From NCBI RefSeq assembly GCF_023078355.1, contig NZ_CP095552.1, positions 558,001-622,000 of the forward strand: 64,000 nucleotides of DNA, given 5' to 3'. Positions 8,327-17,832 of the stretch are shown piece by piece. The translations under genes were made by a program, and so were the position numbers. A model generated the notes under the pieces. The model ran no database searches. It saw nothing but the letters and a program-made list of their open reading frames with translations, and was not told the origin of the DNA. This stretch comes from Gordonia hongkongensis (lineage in GTDB: Bacteria; Actinomycetota; Actinomycetes; Mycobacteriales; Mycobacteriaceae). Positions within the stretch are counted from its first letter, which is position 1. Each line of letters starts with the position of its first letter.

Positions 8327-9691
8327 GTGGAACCGACTGCGCGCGAGGATGAGACGTCGTTGCGGGAGCAGGTCGCCGCGCTGATGCCGCAGGCGAGATC
8401 GGATCTCGCGGAGATGGTCCGGTTCCGGTCGGTGCACGACCCGCAGCAGTTTCCCGTCGAGGAGTGCGACGGGATGGTCGACTGGCTGCTGGCGGCCTTC
8501 GGTGCCGTCGGCGTCGACGACGCCGCCGCGCATGTCACCAGCGACGGCAGCAAGGCGATCACCGGGTCCATTCCCGGCCCGGAGGGTGCTCCGACCGTCC
8601 TGCTCTACTTCCACCACGACGTGCAACCGCCGCTCGGTGACGACGAATGGGACTCTCCCGTCTGGGAACTGACCGAGCGGGACGGGCGGTGGTACGGCCG
8701 CGGAGCTGCCGACTGCAAGGGCAACATCGCCGTGCACCTCACCGCGCTGCGCGCACTCGCCGGCCGGGCCGGGGTGACGGTGAAGATCATCGGCGAGGGG
8801 TCGGAGGAGCAGGGGACGGGAGGCCTCGAGGACTTCGCGGTCCGCAATCCGGACTTGCTTGCCGCCGACGCGATCCTGATCGCGGACTCCGGCAACTTCG
8901 CGGTCGGGAAACCGAGTCTGACGACGACGCTGCGCGGCATCGCGAACGTCGTCGTGTCCGTGGAGACGCTGGGGTCGGCGATGCACTCCGGAATGTTCGG
9001 CGGGGCCGCCCCGGATGCACTCGCGGCGCTCATCTCGATGCTCGCGACCCTGCGTGACGAGCACGGCAACACCACCGTCGCCGGACTCGACGCCGACGCC
9101 CGGTGGCCGGGTGTGTCCTACCCGCCCGACCGATTCCGCAGCGATGCAACGGTTCTCGACGGAGTCGACCTGGTCGGATCGGGATCGGTGTCCGACATGG
9201 TGTGGGCGCGCCCGGCCGCGACAGTGCTCGGCATCGACTGCCCGCCGGTGGTCGGATCGTCGGCGGCGGTGCAGCCGCGGGCGCGGGCGCGCATCAACCT
9301 CCGCGTGCCACCGGGGATGGACCCGATGGTTGCGCAGGACGCGCTCGTCGAGCACCTCCGTCGCGTCGCGCCCTGGAACTCACGGGTCTCCTTCGAGCGC
9401 GAGGCGGTGGGCGCGCCCTTCGTCGGATCCACCAGCGGTCCGGCGTACGACACGCTCACCGGCGCCCTGTCGACCGCCTACGACAGCGAGGTGCTGATCC
9501 AGGGGCAGGGTGGATCGATCCCGTTGTGCAACGTTCTCCAATCGCTGTACCCCGACGCCGAGATCATGCTGTTCGGCGTCGAGGAACCGCGGTGCCTGAT
9601 CCACGCACCCAACGAGAGCGTCGACCCCTCCGAGATCGAGCGGATCGCCCTGGCCGAGGCACTCTTCCTGCGCGACTTCAGGTACCGCTGA
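8327..9691 (+). CDS. M20 family metallopeptidase (dipeptidase)
   Basis: A 454-residue zinc peptidase of the M20/ArgE-DapE-ACY1 type. Metal and catalytic motifs are visible: YFHHDVQPP (His, Asp), GRGAADCKGNI (bridging Asp), GEGSEEQGTGG (catalytic Glu pair), IADSG, and a C-terminal His in LIHAPNES. The lid domain lies between about 200 and 330. It probably hydrolyses dipeptides or N-acyl amino acids. GTG start after AGGGAAGG. Its 3' end overlaps the convergent acyl-CoA dehydrogenase-like gene by 14 bp. Confidence 0.9.
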   Translation: MEPTAREDETSLREQVAALMPQARSDLAEMVRFRSVHDPQQFPVEECDGMVDWLLAAFGAVGVDDAAAHVTSDGSKAITGSIPGPEGAPTVLLYFHHDVQPPLGDDEWDSPVWELTERDGRWYGRGAADCKGNIAVHLTALRALAGRAGVTVKIIGEGSEEQGTGGLEDFAVRNPDLLAADAILIADSGNFAVGKPSLTTTLRGIANVVVSVETLGSAMHSGMFGGAAPDALAALISMLATLRDEHGNTTVAGLDADARWPGVSYPPDRFRSDATVLDGVDLVGSGSVSDMVWARPAATVLGIDCPPVVGSSAAVQPRARARINLRVPPGMDPMVAQDALVEHLRRVAPWNSRVSFEREAVGAPFVGSTSGPAYDTLTGALSTAYDSEVLIQGQGGSIPLCNVLQSLYPDAEIMLFGVEEPRCLIHAPNESVDPSEIERIALAEALFLRDFRYR

Positions 9692-10754
9692 AGCGGTGTA
9701 GCAGAGCTGTTTTGAGTTCCGGGCGGCTCGCGGCCACCAGGACGAACGCGGCTTCGCGGAACAACCGTTCGGAATCGCTCCCGCGCACGACGCCGCGGCC
9801 GCCGTCCGCGGACACCAACGCGGCCGCGGCATCGAGCGCCAGAGCCGCGGCGTCGGCCCGGGCCGCCAGCAGTGCGGTGGCATCCGCCATCCCGGCGTCG
9901 AGCGCGGTTCGGACGACGTCGGCGCGCTCGCGCAGCGCCCGCCCCTCCCGGTGATGGCCGCCGACATCGAGCAGTCCCGCACAGCGCCGCACCAGACCAA
10001 AGGGCAGGGTGCCGTTCAATCGGACGCCGACGTTCTGGGTCGCGAAGAATTCCGCGAGGCCCACGCGCGTGACCTCGCGATCGAACGGGACCATCAGACC
10101 GTCGACCCGTAGGGACACCGTGGTCGTCGCGGCGGCGGCGGACAGATCCACGGGCGTTGCCCGGACCGCTGCGGACGACCTGCCGCCGACCAGGTCGGGC
10201 ATGCGCAGGATCGCGGAGATGACGTCATCGGTCGCGGCGTCGCGCGCCGAGATCTGGAGCAGGTCGACGACACCCCAGCCGCTGACGAACGGTGCGTGCC
10301 CGTTCAGGAGCCAACCGTCGTCGGTGCGCGTCGCGACCATCCGTGGTGGCGTGGGGACGACTCCGGCGTAGGCGACGCCCGCGTGTAGACGTCCGCTCAC
10401 GGTCGCGTCGAGGAGTTCACCACGTAGCTCGTCGTTGGTGGTCCGGGAGAGGGACAGGACGACGCCGTGGTGCTGGATCCAGGTGAAAGCGGTGGCGAGG
10501 CACCCACTGGTGAGCACCTCGAGGATCTCGGTGACCTCACCGAATTCGAGTCCCGGCCCGCCGGCCTCGACCGGCGCCGCGATGCCGTACAGGCCGGCGT
10601 CGGCCAGCGCTCGCCAGTGGGATTCGGGGACCGCTCCGGTGCGGTCCACCTCGCCGGCCGCCGGGAACAGGACCTCGTCGGCCACCCTGAGCGCTGCTGT
10701 TCGCAACTCCGCTCGTCGCTCGGCTCCGGCGTCCTGGGTGGTCACGACTCTCAC
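9678..10754 (-). CDS. Acyl-CoA dehydrogenase-like flavoprotein
   Basis: About 358 residues. The N-terminal helical domain (GLYGIAAPVEAGGPGLEFGEVTEILEVL), the middle beta domain (LNGHAPFVSGWGVVDLLQISA) and a C-terminal helical bundle match the ACAD fold. The usual catalytic Glu region is not obvious, and the middle domain resembles monooxygenase or dibenzothiophene-desulfurisation-type ACADs more than beta-oxidation enzymes. Two GTG starts are possible (10754, 10745) with no strong ribosome site. Substrate unknown. Confidence 0.8.
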   Translation of the reverse strand: MRVVTTQDAGAERRAELRTAALRVADEVLFPAAGEVDRTGAVPESHWRALADAGLYGIAAPVEAGGPGLEFGEVTEILEVLTSGCLATAFTWIQHHGVVLSLSRTTNDELRGELLDATVSGRLHAGVAYAGVVPTPPRMVATRTDDGWLLNGHAPFVSGWGVVDLLQISARDAATDDVISAILRMPDLVGGRSSAAVRATPVDLSAAAATTTVSLRVDGLMVPFDREVTRVGLAEFFATQNVGVRLNGTLPFGLVRRCAGLLDVGGHHREGRALRERADVVRTALDAGMADATALLAARADAAALALDAAAALVSADGGRGVVRGSDSERLFREAAFVLVAASRPELKTALLHRFSGT

Positions 10755-10957
10755 AGTACGACGAGTGTCCGGGCCGGCAGGAAGTTGGACGACTGACCGA
10801 CTCCGCCATCGCGGCCGCTCACGGAAGTTCGCGTCGCGCAGCACAATCGCGGGACCGGGATCCTTGAAAGTGGGACCAAAGGCCCAAGACCGCAGGTGTG
10901 ACCGTCGATAAACTCGTGTATCGGGTGGGAGCATTCTCTCGCGTGGAAGGAACCCAG

Positions 10958-11401
10958 GTGACCGCAGTCCTCAATGGTCGTGACGTTCAGTCGATACGTG
11001 TTGTGCCGGAATCGGTTTCGAGTGTAGTACGGTCGGACGTCCGGACGAGTGAGCGGTACCTGCGTGCCGCGGTCGCCGACCTCATCGAACAGAATTTTCG
11101 TGATCCCGACTTCAGTGTGGAGGTCGTCGCCCGGCACCTGCACGTGAGCCGCCGGCACCTGTACCGGGTGCTCGCCGGTGGCACCACGTCGCTCGCCGAG
11201 ATGATCGCCGATCGACGTCTGGAGTGGGCGGAGGGGCTGCTCATGGGTCCGGGCAACCTGAAACTCGAGGCCATCGCCCACGCGTCGGGATTCGCCTCGA
11301 CGGCGACGATGCGCAACCGCTTCCGGTCGAAGTTCGGCTGCACCCCCGACGAGTTCCGCCGGATGGCGCCGGCGTCGGGACCGGACGCCGAAGCCGGCTG
11401 A
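10958..11401 (+). CDS. AraC-type DNA-binding regulator (HTH only)
   Basis: 147 residues, nearly all a double helix-turn-helix AraC/XylS domain (FSVEVVARHLHVSRRHLYRV, then KLEAIAHASGFASTATMRNR, then FGCTPDEFRRMA). There is no separate sensor domain, only a short N-terminal tail. The GTG at 10958 is preferred because GGAAGGA lies 6 nt upstream; a GTG at 10898 would add 20 residues. It is divergent from the ACAD-like gene, which it may control. Confidence 0.82.
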   Translation: MTAVLNGRDVQSIRVVPESVSSVVRSDVRTSERYLRAAVADLIEQNFRDPDFSVEVVARHLHVSRRHLYRVLAGGTTSLAEMIADRRLEWAEGLLMGPGNLKLEAIAHASGFASTATMRNRFRSKFGCTPDEFRRMAPASGPDAEAG

Positions 11402-11405
11402 AACT

Positions 11406-11441
11406 ACTCCGGCGCAGACCTTTTCATGTCTGCGCCGGAGT
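11406..11441. terminator. Convergent terminator hairpin
   Basis: A 14-bp perfect stem (11406-11419 with 11428-11441) with an 8-nt loop containing TTTT, between the AraC-type gene and the convergent lipocalin gene. Confidence 0.88.
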
Positions 11442-11465
11442 CGCGTCATCGTATGGCGTTGACCG

Positions 11466-12080
11466 TCACACCGTGCAGAGCGGTGAATAGTCGCTGCGAC
11501 CACCGGTGGTCGGCGAGACGAGGAACGTGCACGGGTTGTACCCGACCTTCTCGATCTCCTTGGTCAGGCGACGCAACTCCGAGTTGGGGACCACCTTGTC
11601 GCGCGACAGCAGGAATCCCGATCCGCGCGAGGGGTCCCCGACGACCGCGTACCGGTACGGCCCGGCGGGATCCGGCCCGTCTTCGAGGTAGGCGACGATG
11701 TAGTTCGGTGCGCCGCCCGGGTTGATGCTGCCCGGTGTCTGTGGGAACCGGACGCTCAGTTGGGCATTGGTCTGCGGGTCGACGACCGTCGCACGGCCGA
11801 CGACGCCACCACGCATGCCGGTGGGGCCGGTGCACTGGTTGTCGACGCCGATCGTCTTGGCGTCGATGTAGGTGTAGGTCGCGCTGGTGTCCCGGGCGCA
11901 GGTGACCCCGAAGAAGGACGGCACGGTGGCGAGCTGCCACCACTTGCCGAGGTAGCGATCCACCTCGACCTTCGCCACGGGGGCCAGCGGTGCGGCTTGC
12001 GCCGGACCCGTCCCGGCGGCGAAGCCGACGCTGAGGAGGACGCCGGCGACAAGGGCTGCGAGGGACCGGGTGATGCGCAT
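11466..12080 (-). CDS. Secreted lipocalin family protein
   Basis: 204 residues: a signal peptide (ALVAGVLLSVGFAAGTGPAQA) and then a bacterial-type lipocalin (Blc-like) barrel. Motifs are the first-strand signature YLGKWWQLATVP, a middle YIVAYLEDGPDP/YRYAVVGDPSR and the late FLLSRDK. Several Cys residues (TCARDT, NQCTG, NPCTF, PLCTV) suggest disulfides. It has no lipobox, so it is probably soluble and exported. Lipocalins bind small hydrophobic ligands; the ligand is unknown. Confidence 0.85.
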   Translation of the reverse strand: MRITRSLAALVAGVLLSVGFAAGTGPAQAAPLAPVAKVEVDRYLGKWWQLATVPSFFGVTCARDTSATYTYIDAKTIGVDNQCTGPTGMRGGVVGRATVVDPQTNAQLSVRFPQTPGSINPGGAPNYIVAYLEDGPDPAGPYRYAVVGDPSRGSGFLLSRDKVVPNSELRRLTKEIEKVGYNPCTFLVSPTTGGRSDYSPLCTV

Positions 12081-12222
12081 GGTGTTCCTTTCGGGCGGTT
12101 CGTCGTCGCGCCGCCCAAGTGGAGCAGCGTCACCAGACGATTCGGACCGGATGCGCGTCGTGGATTGGTTACCCCGCAGCCCTCGTCTCAGCGAACTGTC
12201 GTCACTGCGTCAGAGCGGTCGG

Positions 12223-12579
12223 TCACAGGTTGTATTCGTTGTTGGGGTTCCAGGTGGAGACAGCCCAGATCACGATCAGGTCCAGCACGATGATCAGGAT
12301 GGCCCACGCCGGGTAGTAGGGGAGCCACAGGAACTGGGCGATGATCGACAGCGAGGCGATGATGATCGCGGAGATCCGCGCCCAGTCGGCGCCCACCGCG
12401 AGACCGCCGGCGACGAGGACCCCGACGATGCCCAGGATCAGGTGGATCCAGCCCCAGGTGGTGAGGTCGAACTCGAAGATGTAGTTCTGGCCGGCGACGA
12501 ACAGGTCGTCGTTCGCGATCGCCGAGATGCCCTGGAAGATCGAGACCAAGCCGGCTACGAAGAGCAGCGCGGCGGCCAC
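12223..12579 (-). CDS. DUF7144-type membrane protein, 5' end uncertain
   Basis: The 118 residues from the first in-frame GTG carry the family core (GLVSIFQGISAIANDDLFV, then WGWIHLILGIVGVLVAGG) and four TM segments. The protein-like frame continues upstream through ERFPDQQANSSAKQGFAFGI to an in-frame TGA at 12664-12666 without any start codon. An ATG at 12645-12647 is one base out of that frame. A 4-bp loss from a GAGC-type repeat just after that ATG would explain it. The gene is either frameshifted or starts inside its first helix. Confidence 0.65.
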   Translation of the reverse strand: MAAALLFVAGLVSIFQGISAIANDDLFVAGQNYIFEFDLTTWGWIHLILGIVGVLVAGGLAVGADWARISAIIIASLSIIAQFLWLPYYPAWAILIIVLDLIVIWAVSTWNPNNEYNL

Positions 12580-12847
12580 GATCGCGATACCGAAGGCGAA
12601 ACCCTGCTTGGCCGACGAGTTGGCCTGCTGATCGGGGAAGCGCTCATTGTCTGGCGTGTCCTTTCAGTGGTTGTGCGCCGACTCCTTGGTCCCGACCGAC
12701 GGCGCGGCGGCACTGGTACGGATGGACCACATCAAGGATGGGATGTGCGACGCTACTTCGCACGGGTTTCAGCCACACCGGGCACATCTTTGACCAGGCG
12801 ATTTAGTAGTCGGCGGGGGCGGGGTATAAGCTATCGCAGGCTACACA

Positions 12848-12921
<74 letters not shown>

Positions 12922-12942
12922 CGCAAGGTTGAGATTGCAGAA

Positions 12943-12977
12943 GAGACCCTGACCTGGAGAAATCCGGTCGGGGTCTC
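12943..12977 (+). terminator. Terminator after tRNA-Pro
   Basis: A 12-bp stem (GAGACCCTGACC with GGTCGGGGTCTC, one G-U pair) 21 nt after the tRNA, followed by CTCGTTT. Confidence 0.75.
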
Positions 12978-13057
12978 CTCGTTTCTGGAGGTCCCGGCTG
13001 GGATCGCGTTGCGATTTCTTCCGGTTACCGGGACAAACCGCAACGTGAACCCGAAGG

Positions 13058-13252
13058 TCACTCCGGTTCCTCGGCCGACGACGACCGGCCACCGATGTGG
13101 GCCAGGATGATCGGATCGTCGGTGACGACGCGGTCCACCTCCTCGCCACCGTCGCAGCGCAGCAGACCCAGGGTGATTCCATCCGGTCCGTGATGGACCA
13201 CCCGCCACGACGCCCCCGAATCTTCCCAGCGCAGCAGGTCGTCGAGTGTCAT
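13058..13252 (-). CDS. Small conserved protein downstream of HAD
   Basis: A 64-residue acidic protein (MTLDDLLRWEDSGASWRVVH at the N-terminus, a CDGGEEVDRV motif, then ILAHIG). Its ATG overlaps the stop of the upstream HAD gene (ATGA), so translation is probably coupled. Similar short proteins sit beside haloacid dehalogenases in related genomes, from memory. No function is known. Confidence 0.75.
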   Translation of the reverse strand: MTLDDLLRWEDSGASWRVVHHGPDGITLGLLRCDGGEEVDRVVTDDPIILAHIGGRSSSAEEPE

Positions 13253-13974
13253 CGGGACGGGCCGGTCACCGACGGGCTCAGCTGCCGCGCGAGGTCGAGG
13301 AGATCCGTCGCGTGGAAGTCGTTGTCCGGCGAGCCGGAATCGTCCTTCTCGTCCCCGCCCCACTCGTCCGGCCGCTCGACGAAGGCCGTCCGCAGGCCGA
13401 AGGAGCGCGCGGCGTCGAGATCGCTCTGGTGGGTGGCCACCATCATCACCTCGGCGGGCTCCACCTCGAGCAGATCCGCCAGCCCGCAGTAGGTCTCGCG
13501 CGCAGGTTTGTAGTGCCGCCAGAGGTCGGACCCGCCGATCACGTCCCAGGGGAACGCGTTGTACCGGGCCATGTCGGTGAGCAGTGCGACAGTGCCGTTG
13601 CTCAGTGCGCAGACGATGTGATCGCGTTTGAGGAGTTGCAGACCCTCGACCGCGTCCGGCCAGGCCGGAATCGTCCGCCACGCACGGACGAGGGTGCGGG
13701 CCTGATCGTCGTCGAGTGTCAGTGCAAACAGCGAGGCGACGTCGTGCAGCGTCTCGGTCTGCAGGTCGTCGAGGCGACGCCACGGCAGTTCGCCGGATTC
13801 CACGCGAGCCAGGATCGGCGAGTACCGGCGTCGCCACTTCTTGGCGAACGCCGCTGCGTCGACCTCCGGTGCGATCGCGCCGACGGCGCCGGAGATCCCG
13901 GTGAACCAGTCGGTGACCGTCCCGAAGGTGTCGAACGCCAGGACCTTCACGCGGGGATGAAGGTCAACGCTCAC
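13249..13974 (-). CDS. HAD hydrolase, haloacid dehalogenase type II-like
   Basis: 241 residues. Motif I is FDTFGTVTDW with the nucleophile Asp; motif II is ALSNGT; motif III is the conserved Lys in WRHYKPARE; motif IV, usually DxxxA, appears as VATHQSDLDAA. It matches 2-haloacid dehalogenase-like HADs, which hydrolyse C-halogen or phosphoester bonds; the natural substrate cannot be read from sequence. It overlaps the metallophosphoesterase gene upstream by 4 bp, so a three-gene leftward operon is likely. Confidence 0.88.
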   Translation of the reverse strand: MSVDLHPRVKVLAFDTFGTVTDWFTGISGAVGAIAPEVDAAAFAKKWRRRYSPILARVESGELPWRRLDDLQTETLHDVASLFALTLDDDQARTLVRAWRTIPAWPDAVEGLQLLKRDHIVCALSNGTVALLTDMARYNAFPWDVIGGSDLWRHYKPARETYCGLADLLEVEPAEVMMVATHQSDLDAARSFGLRTAFVERPDEWGGDEKDDSGSPDNDFHATDLLDLARQLSPSVTGPSR

Positions 13975-14978
13975 ATGGTCTCCCGGGCCAGCTGCGGGAG
14001 CGACTGGTCGGCGTCGTAGTCGGCATCACCGTGCGACACAGGTGTGAGGGTGAGCAGGCTGGCCTCGGGGCGGCAGCAGAAGCGTGCCGGGGCATACGGG
14101 GACGTGCCCAGACCCGCGCTCACGTGGAGCTTCATCGACGACCCCCAGCTCGACGGACCCTTGACCCGGGAGCGATCCAACTGGCAGTTCGTCACCAGCG
14201 CGCCGAAGAACGGCAGGCAGAGCTGGCCGCCGTGCGTGTGTCCGGCCATCACGAGGTCGTAGCCGTCCGCGGCGAACCGGTCGAGGACCCGCGGTTCGGG
14301 GGAGTGGGTGAGTCCGAGCCGCAAGTGTGCCAGGGGGTTCGGGCGGCCCGCGATCGTCTCGTAGCGGTCTCGCTCGATGTGGGGATCGTCGACGCCGGCC
14401 GCGACGACCCGCACGCCGCTGACCTCCAGCTCGCGGACCGTGTGCGTCGCGTCGAGCCATCCACGCTCGGTGAACGCCGCACGCAGATCCTGCCACGGCA
14501 GGGGCTCGCCGTGCGTGCGCTGATGGTCCTTCTTGAAGTACTTGAACGGATTCTTCGGCTTGGGGCCGAAATAGTCGTTGGACCCGAAGACGAACAGGCC
14601 GGGCCGCGACAACAACCCACCGAGCGACTGGATGACCGACGGCACGGCCTGCGGGTGCGCGAGGTTGTCCCCGGTGTTGACGACAAGGTCGGGTTCGAGC
14701 GCCTCGAGCTCGGCGATCCACGCCTGCTTGAGGCGTTGGTTGGGCATCATGTGCAGGTCGCTGATGTGCAGGACACGTAACGGCGAGGCGCCCGGTTCGA
14801 GAACGGACAGCGTCGTGTGTCGCAACGCAAAGGCGTTGCGCTCGATCACCGTCGAGTAGAGCAGTCCGGCGGCGGCGAGCCCCGCCGCGCCGGCCAGAGC
14901 GCGCGCGGGTACCCCGGAACCGGACGGACCGAGGCGAGAGATGCCGAGGCGTGCGATGTCGAGTTCGGAGTGCTGCAT
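13971..14978 (-). CDS. Membrane-anchored metallophosphoesterase (Rv3683-like)
   Basis: 335 residues. An N-terminal hydrophobic segment (ALAGAAGLAAAGLLYSTVI) is followed by the calcineurin-like metal site: HISDLH, NTGDN, GSNDYFG and GHTHGGQ. It belongs to the YkuE/Rv3683 group beside ponA2. ATG 14978 is used; a GTG 24 nt upstream is possible. The substrate is unknown; related proteins act on phospholipid or nucleotide phosphoesters. Confidence 0.88.
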   Translation of the reverse strand: MQHSELDIARLGISRLGPSGSGVPARALAGAAGLAAAGLLYSTVIERNAFALRHTTLSVLEPGASPLRVLHISDLHMMPNQRLKQAWIAELEALEPDLVVNTGDNLAHPQAVPSVIQSLGGLLSRPGLFVFGSNDYFGPKPKNPFKYFKKDHQRTHGEPLPWQDLRAAFTERGWLDATHTVRELEVSGVRVVAAGVDDPHIERDRYETIAGRPNPLAHLRLGLTHSPEPRVLDRFAADGYDLVMAGHTHGGQLCLPFFGALVTNCQLDRSRVKGPSSWGSSMKLHVSAGLGTSPYAPARFCCRPEASLLTLTPVSHGDADYDADQSLPQLARETM

Positions 14979-15062
14979 CACCCCAGAATACGCATCCCCC
15001 ACGACGATCCCGCCCCGGTTTCGTGAGCAGCGCGGGCGGGGCGTCGATTGTCTGATCGCGGG

Positions 15063-17510
15063 TCAGCCGGGTAGCTGGATCACCACCGGGCCGACACCGG
15101 GTACCACGACGGTGGTCTCGGTGGGGCCGCCCTCGTCCCCGCCGGCGCGGCGGCCGTTGCTGACGTAGATCGTCACGGTGCTGCCGGGCATGGCCGAGTC
15201 GGACGGTGCGGTGAAGACCACGGTGCCCTGCGGGCGTCCGCTGTCCACGTCGAGCTCGCTGACCTTGAACCCGGCACCCTGCAGGCGCGATGTGGCCTCG
15301 CTGGCGGGCAGGCCGCTGACCTGCGGGATACGGCCCCGGTCGCTGCCGTTCCAGTACTCGCGGTCGATCGGGGGCAGGCTGACGGGGCCGAACTTCGTCG
15401 CCACCGGTTTGACGGCCTGGAACCAGGTGCGCGCCGGTTCCATGCCGCCGTAGAGGTCGCCGTCGTAGCAGGAGCGCAGCGGACTGCTGCAGACGCCCTG
15501 CGGGTTCGGGCCGTCGCTGTAGACGTACGCGGCGCCGGCGATCTGGTTGGTGAACCCGACGAATGCCGAGGAGCGGTGCGCTTCCGTCGTGCCGGTCTTA
15601 CCCGACATCGGCAGCGTCCAGCCCGCGGAGCCCGCGGCACCGGCCGCGGTGCCGGCGCCCACGTCGTCCTTGCTCATGGCGTTGGCCAGCGAGTGCGCCA
15701 GGCCTTCGTCCACGACCTGCTCGCACGGCGGTGGCGTGAACGGCACCGCGGTCAGGGCGCGCCGGCCGTCCGGTCCCATGACCGGGTTGCCGTACTGGTC
15801 CCGCTTGATCTGGCTGATCGACTTGATCGGGTTGGGCGGGCACCAGGTGCCACCCGACGCGATGGTGGCGGCGACGTTGGCGAGCTCGAGGCCGTTGAGC
15901 GGCAGCGGGCCGAGGGTGAAGGAGCCGAAGTTCCCGTCCTTGACGTACTGGGCCATGCTCTTCTCGCCGTAACCCGACGACCCGGGGATGGTGTACGAAC
16001 GCAGGCCCAGGCGGACCGCCATGTCGACCGCCGGTTTGACGCCGACCTGCTGCAGCAGCTTCACGAACGCGGTGTTCGGCGACTGTGCCAGGGCGTTCGT
16101 CACCGACATCGACGCCGGGTAGCGGCCGTCGTTCTTGACGCAGTACGCATTGGCGGGACACCCGTTGGCCCCGCCGCTGTTGCCCATGCCCTCGACGGCG
16201 ATGGACCCGGGGACGGGGATGGTGGAACCGGCGCCGAGACCCTTCTCCATCGCGGCGGCGACGGTGAAGATCTTGAACACCGAGCCGGCACCGTCGCCGA
16301 CCATCGAGAAGGGTTGCGGCTGCATCGTCTCGCCGCGGTTGAGATCGAGACCGTAGTCGCGGCTCGACGCCATCGAGAGCACGTCGTGCGATTTCTTGCC
16401 CGGACGCAGGGTGCTCATCACGTCGGCGACGCCGTCGGCGGTCGGGCTGGCCTGACTCTTCACCGCCCGCACCGTGGACCGCTGGACCTCGGGGTCGAGC
16501 GTGGTCTGGATGATGTAGCCGCCGCGCAGGACCGAGTTGCGGGACATGCCGTTCTCGGCCAGGAACTGAAGGGCGTAGTCGCAGAAGAAGCCGTTGTTGT
16601 CGGCCGCGATGCAGCCCTGGGTCGGGGTCCGCGGACTCGGGAGCACGCCCACGGGTGCCTCCTTGGCCGCGACGAGCTCGGCGCGCCGTTCCGGGAAGTT
16701 GTCGATCATCGTGTCCAGCACGACGTTCCGGCGCGCGAGGGAGGCTTCGGGGTTCGAGTACGGATTCAGCGCAGAGCTGGACTGCACCATGCCGGCCAGC
16801 AACGCGGCCTGCTCGACCCGCAGGTCCTTGGCGGGGATGCCGAAATAGGTCTGCGCGGCGGCCTCGATGCCGTAGGCGTTGTTCCCGAACGGCACGACGT
16901 TCAGGTACCGGGTGACGATCTGCTTCTTGGCCTCCTGCTTGGCGGCGGCGTCGTCGAGCCCCTTGTCGCGCTTGGCCTGATCGATGAGGGTCTGCTCGAG
17001 GGTGAGCGCCATGCGCACCTCGCGGAGCTTGCGCGCGGGTGTGGTCTCGATCGCGGCCTGGCGGTCGGCCTCGGTCCGTGCGAGGACCAGGAGTTGATAG
17101 TTCTTGATGTACTGCTGGTCGAGCGTCGACGCACCCTGCTGGACCTCGCCCGACGACGAGTTCTTCAAAGCGGCACGGATGGTGCCCTTCCAGTCGACGC
17201 CGTCGTGTTCCAGGAACCGCCGGTCCTCGACGGAGATGATCGCTCGGATCATGTCGGGGGAGATGTCGTTGTAGCCCACCTGATACCGGTACTGGTCGAA
17301 CAGCACCGCGATCGGCTTCCCGTCGACGTCGGTCATCGTGGTGACCTCCGGCAACGTGCCGTTGAGCAGTTCGGAGGACACGTTCTCGACAGCGGCCGCC
17401 GCCCGGTTGGAGACGACGCCGATTCCGCTGGCCACGGGGTACAGCAGGCCGGCGACGAGAACTCCGGCCAGCAGGCTCGCCCACGCCAGCGACCACAGTT
17501 TCTTCGACAT
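15063..17510 (-). CDS. ponA2: Bifunctional class A penicillin-binding protein PonA2
   Basis: 815 residues: an N-terminal TM anchor (LWSLAWASLLAGVLVAGLL), a GT51 glycosyltransferase (SVEDRRFLEHDGVD, QGASTLDQQYIKN), a transpeptidase with SxxK (SVFK), SxN (SPN) and KTGTT, and one C-terminal PASTA repeat (about 735-795) before a Gly-rich tail. It polymerises and crosslinks peptidoglycan. The PASTA domain and position beside whiB4 and the metallophosphoesterase identify it as the PonA2 type. ATG at 17510 is preferred over the far upstream frame, which is arginine-rich. Confidence 0.93.
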   Translation of the reverse strand: MSKKLWSLAWASLLAGVLVAGLLYPVASGIGVVSNRAAAAVENVSSELLNGTLPEVTTMTDVDGKPIAVLFDQYRYQVGYNDISPDMIRAIISVEDRRFLEHDGVDWKGTIRAALKNSSSGEVQQGASTLDQQYIKNYQLLVLARTEADRQAAIETTPARKLREVRMALTLEQTLIDQAKRDKGLDDAAAKQEAKKQIVTRYLNVVPFGNNAYGIEAAAQTYFGIPAKDLRVEQAALLAGMVQSSSALNPYSNPEASLARRNVVLDTMIDNFPERRAELVAAKEAPVGVLPSPRTPTQGCIAADNNGFFCDYALQFLAENGMSRNSVLRGGYIIQTTLDPEVQRSTVRAVKSQASPTADGVADVMSTLRPGKKSHDVLSMASSRDYGLDLNRGETMQPQPFSMVGDGAGSVFKIFTVAAAMEKGLGAGSTIPVPGSIAVEGMGNSGGANGCPANAYCVKNDGRYPASMSVTNALAQSPNTAFVKLLQQVGVKPAVDMAVRLGLRSYTIPGSSGYGEKSMAQYVKDGNFGSFTLGPLPLNGLELANVAATIASGGTWCPPNPIKSISQIKRDQYGNPVMGPDGRRALTAVPFTPPPCEQVVDEGLAHSLANAMSKDDVGAGTAAGAAGSAGWTLPMSGKTGTTEAHRSSAFVGFTNQIAGAAYVYSDGPNPQGVCSSPLRSCYDGDLYGGMEPARTWFQAVKPVATKFGPVSLPPIDREYWNGSDRGRIPQVSGLPASEATSRLQGAGFKVSELDVDSGRPQGTVVFTAPSDSAMPGSTVTIYVSNGRRAGGDEGGPTETTVVVPGVGPVVIQLPG

Positions 17511-17738
17511 CACCCCGACAGGATACGTGCGTTCGTTCCGAACATCGTCCTGCCTCGCCCGCGGCATCGGCGCAGCGTGGTCCCGAGCCGACGGTCGGGG
17601 TGCCCGCGGGTCGCCGGGCGGATGCGCCGGAGGCCACCGTCCGCGGGCCGTCTGTTCGGATGAGTTTGCACGGTTGTCCCACTTTGTTCGCTCCAGGGGT
17701 TGCGCCCCCAAGCACAGATCCCTAGATTGAGTGCAGAA

Positions 17739-17754
17739 TGTGACTCACTTAACA
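17739..17754. promoter_or_regulatory. CRP-like box upstream of whiB4
   Basis: TGTGA-CTCACT-TAACA differs from TGTGA-N6-TCACA at one conserved position. It lies about 80 bp before the whiB4 start. Occupancy by the Crp in this window is an inference. Confidence 0.4.
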
Positions 17755-17832
17755 GTTCGTTACAAATGTGGCTTGAGCAGCGAGGTCGAGACGTTCTCGC
17801 AGCTACGCAGACACGACAGGTAGGGGTGGCGG

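Noticed and set aside
6671..9355. 894-codon open frame on the minus strand
   Set aside because: Antisense shadow of the DUF2252 and M20 genes; no recognisable motifs.
15576..17663. Long plus-strand frame opposite ponA2
   Set aside because: Shadow frame; ponA2 motifs are all on the minus strand.
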